Shown here: in pieces, positions 1 to 4,445 of the stretch
Layout: each line of letters starts with the position of its first letter
Position numbering within the stretch: the stretch's first letter is position 1
From: Methanobacteriota archaeon
GTDB taxonomy: Archaea > Micrarchaeota > Micrarchaeia > Anstonellales > J096
NCBI GenBank assembly: GCA_003694965.1
Contig: RFJG01000006.1
Span: forward strand, 1-7,179
Direction: 5' to 3'
Length of the DNA: 7,179 nt
The notes under the pieces: model-generated
Told to the model about the DNA's origin: nothing
Databases searched by the model: none
The model's input: the letters and a program-made list of their open reading frames with translations, nothing else
Program-made: the position numbers and the translations under genes

Positions 1-67
1 CCCATTGGGTTGCTGGAAGGTGTGGAACCCGCTGGAGGTTCCACGGGTACAAATCCCACCCCCTGCA
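1..67 (+). other. tRNA 3'-end-like sequence (possibly tRNA-Leu-type), cut by window edge
   Basis: The last 20 or so bases look like the 3' part of an archaeal tRNA: a T-loop-like TACAAAT, a T-stem 3' strand CCCAC, an acceptor 3' strand CCCCTGC and discriminator A at 67, as in many archaeal tRNA-Leu genes. The box-B-like stretch GGTACAAATCC differs from consensus GGTTCAAATCC at one base. The bases before it do not form a proper 5-bp T stem, and no canonical anticodon arm is visible in the preceding 45 nt. Instead there is a perfect 8-bp hairpin (22-29 with 37-44). It could be an intron-containing tRNA, a degenerate copy, or a 3' fragment left by an integrative element. The 5' part lies outside the window. 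Confidence 0.35.
22..44. repeat. Perfect 8-bp inverted repeat, 7-nt loop
   Basis: GTGGAACC (22-29) pairs perfectly with GGTTCCAC (37-44) around loop CGCTGGA. The GGAACC/GGTTCC core recurs in the hairpins at 183-198 and 276-296. It could be an over-long variable arm, an intron hairpin, or an outlying member of the hairpin cluster that follows. The loop lacks the T expected at anticodon-loop position 33, so it is not an anticodon arm. Confidence 0.6.
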
Positions 68-68
68 T

Positions 69-87
69 CCGCCTTTAAAAAAGGCGG
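69..87. repeat. Hairpin 1 (8 bp, 3-nt loop)
   Basis: Left arm CCGCCTTT (69-76) pairs perfectly with 80-87 around loop AAA. It starts one base after the discriminator-like A67 and abuts hairpin 2 with no spacer. It might act as a 3' processing or termination structure for the tRNA-like sequence, but nothing proves that. Confidence 0.7.
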
Positions 88-110
88 TCAGCCTTTTATC
101 AAAAGGCTGA
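88..110. repeat. Hairpin 2 (10 bp, loop ATC)
   Basis: Left arm TCAGCCTTTT (88-97) pairs perfectly with 101-110. It is the near-twin of hairpin 5 (216-238): the same 23-nt length and arms, except that one C-G pair here is a T-A pair there. Confidence 0.75.
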
Positions 111-122
111 GCCAAAATGTCA

Positions 123-140
123 GATAGGCCTTCGGCCATC
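123..140. repeat. Hairpin 3 (4 bp core GGCC, loop TTC)
   Basis: GGCC (127-130) pairs with GGCC (134-137) around TTC. GAT (123-125) and ATC (138-140) extend the stem with A126 bulged. It is shorter and imperfect compared with its neighbours but keeps the 3-nt loop. Confidence 0.5.
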
Positions 141-182
141 TTCAATTAGTTGCATTCCGGCAGATATACGCATAAGGAGGTT

Positions 183-198
183 CGGAACCTTGGTTCCG
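183..198. repeat. Hairpin 4 (GGAACC class)
   Basis: CGGAACC (183-189) pairs with GGTTCCG (192-198). A realistic fold is 6 bp closed by a CTTG tetraloop. ATATA (164-168) and TATAT (199-203) could enclose it with a large 5' bulge. Just upstream, AGGAGGTT (176-182) resembles a Shine-Dalgarno site, but no reading frame follows. Confidence 0.6.
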
Positions 199-215
199 TA
201 TATGTTAGTTTTTGC

Positions 216-238
216 TCAGCTTTTTACTAAAAAGCTGA
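216..238. repeat. Hairpin 5 (10 bp, loop ACT)
   Basis: Left arm TCAGCTTTTT (216-225) pairs perfectly with 229-238. Compared with hairpin 2 (88-110), the sixth base pair changes from C-G to T-A on both arms, preserving the stem. Confidence 0.75.
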
Positions 239-244
239 TTTTGG

Positions 245-267
245 TCGAGCTTTTAGCAAAAGCTCGA
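245..267. repeat. Hairpin 6 (10 bp, loop AGC)
   Basis: Left arm TCGAGCTTTT (245-254) pairs perfectly with 258-267. It has the same 23-nt geometry as hairpins 2 and 5 and, like them, a 3-nt loop beginning with A. It lies 6 nt after hairpin 5. Confidence 0.75.
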
Positions 268-275
268 GGGAGGTA

Positions 276-296
276 GTAGGAACCGTAGGTTCCTAC
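276..296. repeat. Hairpin 7 (9 bp, loop GTA)
   Basis: Left arm GTAGGAACC (276-284) pairs perfectly with 288-296. It carries the GGAACC/GGTTCC core also present at 22-44 and 183-198. Confidence 0.75.
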
Positions 297-312
297 ATAA
301 GATAGTTTGGGT

Positions 313-333
313 CTCGCCTTTTCTAAAGGCGAG
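313..333. repeat. Hairpin 8 (9 bp, loop TCT)
   Basis: Left arm CTCGCCTTT (313-321) pairs perfectly with 325-333. It shares the GCCTTT/AAAGGC core with hairpins 1 and 2. Its last base is adjacent to the discriminator-like position (334) of the minus-strand tRNA-3'-end-like piece. Confidence 0.75.
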
Positions 334-350
334 TGCGGCCGCCGGGATTC
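334..350 (-). other. tRNA 3'-end-like fragment, minus strand
   Basis: Read on the minus strand this is GAAT, CCCGG, CGGCCGC, A: the end of a T loop, T-stem 3' strand, acceptor 3' strand and discriminator of an archaeal tRNA. The matching T-stem 5' strand (CCGGG) and 5' acceptor strand (GCGGCCG) are absent between here and tRNA-Glu, so no complete tRNA can be built in cis. GGGAT (345-349) can pair instead with ATCCC (367-371). Possible readings are an attachment-site remnant, a tRNA pseudogene, or part of an unrecognised RNA. Confidence 0.35.
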
Positions 351-381
351 TCCCCTCCGTGTTCTCATCCCGCAACACTCG

Positions 382-426
382 TTGCTCTCGTGATAACGCA
401 AATATAGGCCATTATAACGAGAGCAA
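382..426. repeat. Long imperfect hairpin just downstream of tRNA-Glu
   Basis: TTGCTCTCGT (382-391) pairs perfectly with ACGAGAGCAA (417-426). After one G/A mismatch the stem continues with ATAA (393-396) and TTAT (412-415), leaving a 15-nt loop (397-411). On the minus strand it begins 5 nt after the tRNA-Glu 3' end, where it could form in the primary transcript and take part in 3' processing or termination. An alternative small stem, GCAAC (372-376) with GTTGC (381-385), competes with its left arm. Confidence 0.6.
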
Positions 427-431
427 GAAAT

Positions 432-504
432 TGCTCCGACCGGGATTCGAACCCGGGTCACTGGCTCGAGAGGCCAGCATCCTTGGCCACTAGACGATCG
501 GAGC
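432..504 (-). tRNA. tRNA-Glu (anticodon CUC)
   Basis: Minus strand, 73 nt. The acceptor stem GCTCCGA/TCGGAGC is perfect (498-504 with 433-439 in plus coordinates), with discriminator A (432). The anticodon stem is CTGGC/GCCAG with 7-nt loop CTCTCGA; the anticodon CTC corresponds to plus 468-470 and reads GAG glutamate codons. The T arm is canonical: CCGGG, loop TTCGAAT, CCCGG. The variable region is only 4 nt and CCA is not encoded, as is usual in archaea. No intron is visible. A TATA-like TTTAAA at 530-535 lies 25 nt upstream of the mature 5' end. Confidence 0.95.
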
Positions 505-520
505 TGGTTTTTATTAGTGC

Positions 521-537
521 GAGAAAAGCTTTAAAAC
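521..537. promoter_or_regulatory. Shared palindromic TATA box for tRNA-Glu and the CBS gene
   Basis: The only TATA-like element between the divergent tRNA-Glu and CBS genes is TTTAAA (530-535), within AAAAGCTTTAAAAC. Twenty-five bases separate it from the tRNA 5' end (504) and 26 from the CBS ATG (562), the usual archaeal TATA-to-start distance in both directions. A purine-rich GAGAAAAG (521-528) precedes it in the plus direction and could be the BRE. No Shine-Dalgarno site precedes the CBS ATG, fitting a leaderless mRNA. Confidence 0.6.
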
Positions 538-561
538 ACTCCCCCACCATAAACTAAGGGT

Positions 562-984
562 ATGGGAACAAATATCAAAGTTTCAGATGTTATGAAATCA
601 AATGTAATAGTCATTCCAGCTGGTGCTCCGGTGGTGGAAGCAGCTAAGCTGATGTCAAAGCACAGCATAGGTTCAGTGGTTGTAATAGAAGAGAATGAGG
701 CAAGAGGCATAGTAACAGAGAGAGACATAATAAGGAAAGTAGTGGCAAGTAACAAGCAAGCTACTGTAGAAGTCAGCAAGATAATGAGCTCTCCATTGAT
801 AGTGAGCTCTCCCGACATAACAGTAGAGGAAGCTGCCAAAATAATGAACAAGCACGGCATAAAGAGATTGCCTCTTATAGATGACAAGGGATACATAGTG
901 GGCATTATCACTGAGAACGACATACTCAAGCTATTACCAAGTCTCATAGACCTCATAGAAGAGAGGTCATTAATAGGACAGTAA
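562..984 (+). CDS. Tandem CBS-domain protein
   Basis: This 140-residue protein consists almost entirely of two CBS domains (about residues 5-62 and 69-125). Each ends with the family pattern G-h-h-T-x-x-D: GIVTERDI at 49-56 and GIITENDI at 114-121. Tandem CBS pairs fold as a Bateman module and typically bind adenine nucleotides such as AMP, ATP or S-adenosylmethionine; the ligand here cannot be read from sequence. There is no attached catalytic or membrane domain, so it is a soluble stand-alone sensor or regulator of unknown partner. The ATG lies 26 nt after a TATA box and has no SD site, consistent with a leaderless transcript. It is first in the plus-strand gene string, 73 nt before the DUF167 gene. 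Family assignment is firm; role is unknown. Confidence 0.9.
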   Translation: MGTNIKVSDVMKSNVIVIPAGAPVVEAAKLMSKHSIGSVVVIEENEARGIVTERDIIRKVVASNKQATVEVSKIMSSPLIVSSPDITVEEAAKIMNKHGIKRLPLIDDKGYIVGIITENDILKLLPSLIDLIEERSLIGQ

Positions 985-989
985 TGCTC

Positions 990-1048
990 ACTGGGCGTCG
1001 GATGGCGGGCCTGAAAGGTGATGGTTGCGGTCAACAACGCCCAGTACA
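990..1048 (+). ncRNA. Candidate H/ACA-type guide RNA (k-loop plus ACA)
   Basis: In the gap between two genes, ACTGGGCG (990-997) pairs perfectly with CGCCCAGT (1038-1045), and ACA follows immediately (1046-1048). At the apex, CTGA (1011-1014) and TGATGG (1019-1024), four bases apart, match the kink-loop recognised by L7Ae. A weaker upper stem can form: 1001-1003 with 1030-1032, 1005-1006 with 1027-1028, and 1008-1011 with 1023-1026. It leaves an internal loop where the pseudouridylation pocket would be, and its base at 1032 lies about 14 nt before ACA, as the family rule expects. By hand count, 35 of the 56 bases at 990-1045 are G or C. A plus-strand single-hairpin H/ACA sRNA is the best reading. 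The upper stem has a mismatch and G-U pairs, and the target is unidentified. Confidence 0.45.
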
Positions 1049-1057
1049 TCTTTAACA

Positions 1058-1312
1058 ATGGTAAGAATTGAGGTCCGTGTCGTTCCAAAAAGCAAGGAAC
1101 AAGGCCTGTACATCAAGGATGGTCTTGTGAAGGTTGCGCTAACTTCTCCACCGGAAAAGGGAAAGGCAAATGAAGAACTTGTGAAGTTCTTCAAGGAACT
1201 AGGGTTGGATGCCCATATAGTGAAAGGCCTTTCTTCCAGAAGGAAGACACTGGAAATAAGAGGTGAAAAGGATGAGATATGGAAAAAAATTGAACACGCT
1301 CGTAAGAGATAG
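1058..1312 (+). CDS. DUF167/YggU family protein
   Basis: An 84-residue protein with the DUF167 hallmarks: an N-terminal beta strand of the type VRIEVRVVPKSK, the central PPEKGKANEELVKFF (31-45) corresponding to the family's PP..GKAN..L, and GLSSRRKTLEI (58-68) corresponding to G..SR.K...I. The family is small, widespread and of unknown biochemical function. The ATG at 1058 is chosen because the family's first strand begins right there; a TTG at 1025 would add 11 residues encoded by the candidate RNA's 3' arm. No strong SD is visible before this ATG. dnaG follows after 35 nt, a gap that contains a small hairpin (TGGCA 1313-1317, TGCCA 1322-1326) and the dnaG SD. Confidence 0.9.
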   Translation: MVRIEVRVVPKSKEQGLYIKDGLVKVALTSPPEKGKANEELVKFFKELGLDAHIVKGLSSRRKTLEIRGEKDEIWKKIEHARKR

Positions 1313-1335
1313 TGGCAGGAGTGCCACAACAAAGA

Positions 1336-1342
1336 AGGTGAT
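1336..1342 (+). promoter_or_regulatory. Strong Shine-Dalgarno site of dnaG
   Basis: AGGTGAT is complementary to the conserved ATCACCT of the 16S rRNA 3' end and lies 5 nt before the dnaG ATG (1348). It overlaps a start-stop pair, ATG TAA (1341-1346), in the same region, probably a by-product of the SD sequence. Confidence 0.75.
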
Positions 1343-1347
1343 GTAAA

Positions 1348-2562
1348 ATGGGAAAAACATACATAGATACAGTAAAATATACAGTATATGCTGACTTCAT
1401 TGTCAGTGGGTTAGTAGAGAAGCCCGACGTTGTTGGGGCTGTATTCGGACAGACAGAAGGACTTCTTGGAGAAGACCTTGATTTAAGAGAGCTCCAAAAG
1501 AACGGAAGGATAGGAAGGATAGAAGTAGAGGTAGCTACTGAGAAAGGAAAGACAAAAGGAGTTATCAAGATACCGTCGAGCCTTGACATGGTTGAGACTG
1601 CCATAATAGCAGCTGCTCTCGAGACTGTTGACAGGGTTGGGCCGTGCGAGGCAAAGATAGAGGTCAAGAAAATAGAGGACAACAGGAACCAAAAGAGGAA
1701 GAAGATAATAGACACTGCCAAATCCCTACTCAAGAGGCTCATAGAGACGCAGATACCAGAGAGCAGGGAAATAACAGATATGGTAAGGAAAGAAGTCAAA
1801 GCAAGCGGCGTTGTATTCTATGGGCCGGAAAAACTACCAGCTGGTCCCGGCATAGAGCTGGCAGACTCAGTGATACTGGTGGAGGGAAGAGCGGATGTCA
1901 TCAACCTCTTGAAGAACGATGTTACGAATGTCATAGCTATAGGAGGGGCAAAAGTGCCTAAGAGTCTCGTGGAGCTCTCAAAGAAAAAGGAGATAACTGT
2001 CTTCTTAGATGGAGACAGAGGAGGAGACATAATACTTAAAGAGCTCCTGAATGGAGGGACTGAAATAGACTATGTGGCAAGAGCCCCTCGTGGAAGAGAA
2101 GTTGAGGAACTGACAAGGAAAGAGCTAATCAAAGCTCTCCGGAACAAAGCTCCCGTCAACCAAGAAGTTGGCCCTTCAATAAACCAAGCAGAAGAGAAGA
2201 AGAACGGGAAGAATAGCGACAAGAAAAAGAAAAGAGAAGAGAAGAAAGAAAAGGAAGAAGTAGATGATAGCCCTGTTGAATTCTCAGAAGAGATGTTCAA
2301 AGAGGAGATAGGCAGCTTGAAGGGGAGGCTCAAGGCAAGGTTTTACAACAGAGACAAGGAAGTCATAAAAGAGGTATCGGTTAGGGAAATGCTCCCAACT
2401 CTCCAAAAAATAGAAGGAGTTAAGGCCATTGTCTTTGACGGCATAATAACGCAAAGGCTTGCAGACATCGCAAAGAGTAAGGGAGTTGCCTATGTTGTGG
2501 GCATAAAGATAGGGAACATAAACAAGAAACCAGAGGGTATGAAGCTCATAGCGATGAGCTAG
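1348..2562 (+). CDS. dnaG: Archaeal DnaG-like primase/exosome-associated TOPRIM protein
   Basis: This 404-residue protein matches archaeal DnaG end to end. The N-terminal domain (about 1-165) opens with YIDTVKYTVYADF and contains GVIKIPSSLDMVETAI. The TOPRIM domain (about 172-265) carries the catalytic glutamate in VEGRADV (E179) and the acidic pair in DGDRGG (D221, D223). A Lys/Glu-rich, probably disordered linker (about 281-308) leads to a C-terminal domain ending in GIKIGNINKKPEGMKLI. Unlike bacterial DnaG there is no CHC2 zinc domain. Archaeal DnaG has been reported both to prime DNA in vitro and to bind the RNA exosome through Csl4. The gene has a strong SD and is followed by the ThiF-like gene after one base (TAG at 2560-2562, ATG at 2564). 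Assignment is firm; the balance of replication and RNA roles is not visible. Confidence 0.95.
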   Translation: MGKTYIDTVKYTVYADFIVSGLVEKPDVVGAVFGQTEGLLGEDLDLRELQKNGRIGRIEVEVATEKGKTKGVIKIPSSLDMVETAIIAAALETVDRVGPCEAKIEVKKIEDNRNQKRKKIIDTAKSLLKRLIETQIPESREITDMVRKEVKASGVVFYGPEKLPAGPGIELADSVILVEGRADVINLLKNDVTNVIAIGGAKVPKSLVELSKKKEITVFLDGDRGGDIILKELLNGGTEIDYVARAPRGREVEELTRKELIKALRNKAPVNQEVGPSINQAEEKKNGKNSDKKKKREEKKEKEEVDDSPVEFSEEMFKEEIGSLKGRLKARFYNRDKEVIKEVSVREMLPTLQKIEGVKAIVFDGIITQRLADIAKSKGVAYVVGIKIGNINKKPEGMKLIAMS

Positions 2563-2563
2563 T

Positions 2564-3124
2564 ATGGAAAAAATAGCAGTTGTTGGCCTTGGGGGTGTTG
2601 GCTCTTTCTGTGCTGAATTGCTCGCTAGGGAGGGCCACTCCCTTATCCTAATAGACTATGACACATACGAGAGCAAGAACACCAACCAGCATATGTTCAG
2701 GGAGGAGCACATAGGGAAAAAGAAAGTTGATGTTGTGAAAGAGAGACTCTCCTCATTGACTAGTGTTGAGACATTAGCCCAGAGAGTTGAGGAGAGTTCT
2801 TTCAAAGCAAGCATTGTTGTTGATTGCACTGACAACAGAGTTAGTAGGCTCGCCACTCTTGAGAAAGCTAAGGAGATGGGAGCTACTTATGCTATGGTTG
2901 GTTGCTCTGGAGAGATGGCTATGACGACAATAGGTAGTAAGGGGATTGAAAGACTATATAGTAGAGAGGGGAGTGCTGAAAGAAGCAGCGCTGTTGTAGC
3001 GTGCTCAGCAGCAGCCTTGGGGGTTAACAACTTGCTCAACTACCTAAGAGGGGATGGTGTTGTTTTCCCAAAGGCAATTATTTTTAATGTTGAGAAGAAC
3101 ATAATAGAGGTGGTGGATTTATGA
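2564..3124 (+). CDS. Minimal ThiF/MoeB/E1-like adenylyltransferase-fold protein
   Basis: A 186-residue Rossmann-fold protein of the ThiF/MoeB/E1 family. Visible motifs are the nucleotide-binding GLGGVGS (8-14), the acidic strand end DYD (31-33), the E-x-x-N-x-N segment (36-41), GKKKVD (51-56; K54 is the conserved lysine) and DCTDN (87-91), whose D90 matches the metal/ATP aspartate. Family members activate the C-terminus of a ubiquitin-like protein (ThiS, MoaD, SAMP) by adenylation. Oddities: it is shorter than the usual roughly 240-residue MoeB/ThiF; the arginine of the family's N-x-x-R-Q motif is replaced (N-T-N-Q-H, 39-43); and the C-x-x-C zinc pairs are absent. Cysteines at 88, 114 and 147 are possible nucleophiles. 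Activity as a true E1 is therefore uncertain. The stop overlaps the next start (ATGA, 3121-3124). Confidence 0.8.
   Translation: MEKIAVVGLGGVGSFCAELLAREGHSLILIDYDTYESKNTNQHMFREEHIGKKKVDVVKERLSSLTSVETLAQRVEESSFKASIVVDCTDNRVSRLATLEKAKEMGATYAMVGCSGEMAMTTIGSKGIERLYSREGSAERSSAVVACSAAALGVNNLLNYLRGDGVVFPKAIIFNVEKNIIEVVDL
3107..3112 (+). promoter_or_regulatory. Shine-Dalgarno site of the PHP gene
   Basis: GAGGTG lies 8 nt before the ATG at 3121, inside the last codons of the ThiF-like gene. It supports that start and translational coupling across the ATGA overlap. Confidence 0.6.
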
Positions 3125-3774
3125 AGATAGACCTACACAATCATACAAACGCGAGCAGCGATGCACTCACAAGGCCTAAGGAATTTGTTAAGGCAGCTCT
3201 GAAAAAAGGAGTAACTGTAATAGCAGTGAGCGACCACAATACTATGAAAGCCTTCCACAGCGTGGAGAAAGAAGCAAGAGGCAAGGAAATAAGCATAATC
3301 CCTGGAGAGGAGATAATGTGCAAGGAAGGCGAGATAATTGGGCTGTTCCTCTATGAGAGGATAAGCCCTGGAAAGAGCGCCCTTGAGGTATTGGATGAGA
3401 TAAAGAGCCAGGGAGCGCTTAGCTATGCTCCGCACCCATTTGACACTATGAGGCACGGCATAAGAAAAGAAGAGATACTGAACAAAATAGACATCATAGA
3501 GGTGTATAACAGCAAGGCATACCCCAAAGCAGATGATGATGCGATGGCTTTCGCTTCAAAAAATGGTAAGCTAATGGGCGCTGGGAGCGACAGCCACGTA
3601 GCTGGAGAGATAGGCAGGGCATATGTTGAGAGCCCCGATATGCCAGTAAGGAGTCCAGAAGAGCTCATAAGGGCCCTGAAAAAAGGCAAGCCAACACTAA
3701 AAGCAAGGACAAACCTATTGGACAAAGTAGTAAGGAAAGTAACGATAGCCGGGCATAGATTTTTAAGGCGTTGA
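3121..3774 (+). CDS. PHP-domain metal-dependent phosphoesterase
   Basis: A 217-residue, single-domain PHP protein. The four PHP motifs and extra metal ligands are all present: motif I DLHNHT (H6, H8), motif II SDHNT (D38, H39), glutamate E63/E64 in PGEEI, motif III APHPFD (H105), a later glutamate (E127) and motif IV GSDSH (D157, H159). This is the complete ligand set of a tri-metal phosphoesterase, so it should hydrolyse a phosphate ester or nucleic-acid 3' end. The substrate cannot be told, because PHP proteins include histidinol phosphatase, 3'-phosphoadenosine phosphatase, RNase AM-like enzymes and polymerase proofreading domains. The basic C-terminus (about 185-217) could contact nucleic acid. 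It shares an ATGA overlap with the preceding gene and a TTGA overlap with scpA, so the genes are likely co-translated. Confidence 0.9.
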   Translation: MKIDLHNHTNASSDALTRPKEFVKAALKKGVTVIAVSDHNTMKAFHSVEKEARGKEISIIPGEEIMCKEGEIIGLFLYERISPGKSALEVLDEIKSQGALSYAPHPFDTMRHGIRKEEILNKIDIIEVYNSKAYPKADDDAMAFASKNGKLMGAGSDSHVAGEIGRAYVESPDMPVRSPEELIRALKKGKPTLKARTNLLDKVVRKVTIAGHRFLRR

Positions 3775-4445
3775 AGAGAATAATCCTTGTGACCCCCCAA
3801 GAGTTGGAAAGTTTAGTGCAGCAGGATAACTGGAGGAGTGCTTTGATAGACTTAGTGTTATCAAATGAGCTCAACCCTTGGGACATAGATGTTGATGTTA
3901 TGGCAAGGGAGCTCCTCAATGTAGTGAGGGAGAGCTATAGGCTGAATTTTAATGTGCCTGCCAACATGGTTTTAGCATTGGCCATACTCCTAAAATACAA
4001 GAGCATGCAGATTGAGTTCAAGGAAGAAGAAGAGCCTTTGCCAGAAATTGATTTAGAGATAAGCGACGAGAAGCTCATAAGGAAAAGGCCCACGATGCCA
4101 CTAAGCTTGGAAGAGCTTGTGGAAGCTGTTGAGAGAACGATAGAAAAAGTTGAGAAGACGGAAAGGAAACGCGTTGTAAGGGAAGTTAGTGCCCCTCCAA
4201 AAATAGAGCTAAGCCCCGAAGAAGTTGAGAGAGAGGTGGAGAAGCTCTACACGAGGATAACGGCGATGGCAAAGAAAGAAAGGATATTCTATTCTAAGAT
4301 AACTCCGCAAGTGCCGGAGGATATGGTGAAGACACTCCTTTTACTCCTGTTCTTGAGCAATAACAACAAGGTTGAGTTAATCCAAGAAAGGATATTTGAG
4401 GATATAGAGGTCGTGCCACATGGGAGAGTTGAAGAGAATAGTTGA
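3771..4445 (+). CDS. scpA: Segregation and condensation protein A (kleisin)
   Basis: A 224-residue ScpA. The N-terminal kleisin helices include NPWDIDVDVMARELL (35-49) and ANMVLALAILLKYKSMQIE (64-82), matching the family's PWDIDI and LL.AA.LL..KS. An acidic, charged middle (84-180) links to a C-terminal winged helix (about 183-214) with VKTLLLLLFLSNNNKVELIQE and FEDIEV. ScpA bridges SMC heads and recruits ScpB to form the SMC-ScpAB condensin that compacts and segregates chromosomes; no smc gene is in view. The start is TTG at 3771: it forms a TTGA overlap with the PHP stop, has AAGGCG just upstream, and restores the normal N-terminus; the next in-frame ATG would remove the PWDID motif. It overlaps scpB by 26 nt. 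Confidence 0.92.
   Translation: MKRIILVTPQELESLVQQDNWRSALIDLVLSNELNPWDIDVDVMARELLNVVRESYRLNFNVPANMVLALAILLKYKSMQIEFKEEEEPLPEIDLEISDEKLIRKRPTMPLSLEELVEAVERTIEKVEKTERKRVVREVSAPPKIELSPEEVEREVEKLYTRITAMAKKERIFYSKITPQVPEDMVKTLLLLLFLSNNNKVELIQERIFEDIEVVPHGRVEENS

Larger units (their letters stand above)
69..333. repeat. Cluster of eight short hairpin-forming inverted repeats
   Basis: Eight inverted repeats lie in 265 nt at 69-87, 88-110, 123-140, 183-198, 216-238, 245-267, 276-296 and 313-333. Six are perfect 8-10 bp stems closed by exactly 3 nt. Stem sequences fall into classes: GCCTTT/AAAGGC (first, second and eighth), AGCTTTT/AAAAGCT (fifth and sixth) and GGAACC/GGTTCC (fourth and seventh). No convincing reading frame crosses the region. 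The cluster is bounded by two tRNA-3'-end-like pieces that face each other. I do not recognise it. It could be a structured RNA, a family of small palindromic elements, or a recombination or processing site. The inverted repeats are read directly from the sequence; their function is unknown. Confidence 0.75.

Noticed and set aside
69..110. Bacterial-type intrinsic terminators
   Set aside because: The hairpins carry their T-runs in the 5' arm and A-runs in the 3' arm on the plus strand, with no T-tail after the stems; an archaeal genome would not be expected to use them.
69..333. CRISPR array
   Set aside because: Repeats are not identical, spacing is irregular, and the symmetry is within each unit (hairpins) and not a constant direct repeat.
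1..431. Archaeal RNase P RNA or SRP RNA
   Set aside because: I looked for the conserved RNase P core segments and the SRP domain IV loop on both strands and did not find them; a covariance search would be needed to be sure.
216..461. Minus-strand 81-codon open frame
   Set aside because: It spans the hairpin cluster and part of tRNA-Glu, its protein has no recognisable domain, and its open state is likely accidental.
990..1048. C/D box sRNA
   Set aside because: A CTGA/TGATGG pair resembling D'/C' boxes is present, but no terminal C and D boxes flank it; the long closing stem plus ACA fits H/ACA better.
1025..1057. Upstream TTG start for the DUF167 protein
   Set aside because: It would add 11 residues not seen in the family and read through the 3' arm of the candidate H/ACA RNA; the ATG at 1058 fits the domain start.
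531..1088. Minus-strand 185-codon open frame opposite the CBS gene
   Set aside because: It is a shadow of a well-supported CBS coding region, and its protein shows only low-complexity hydrophobic sequence.
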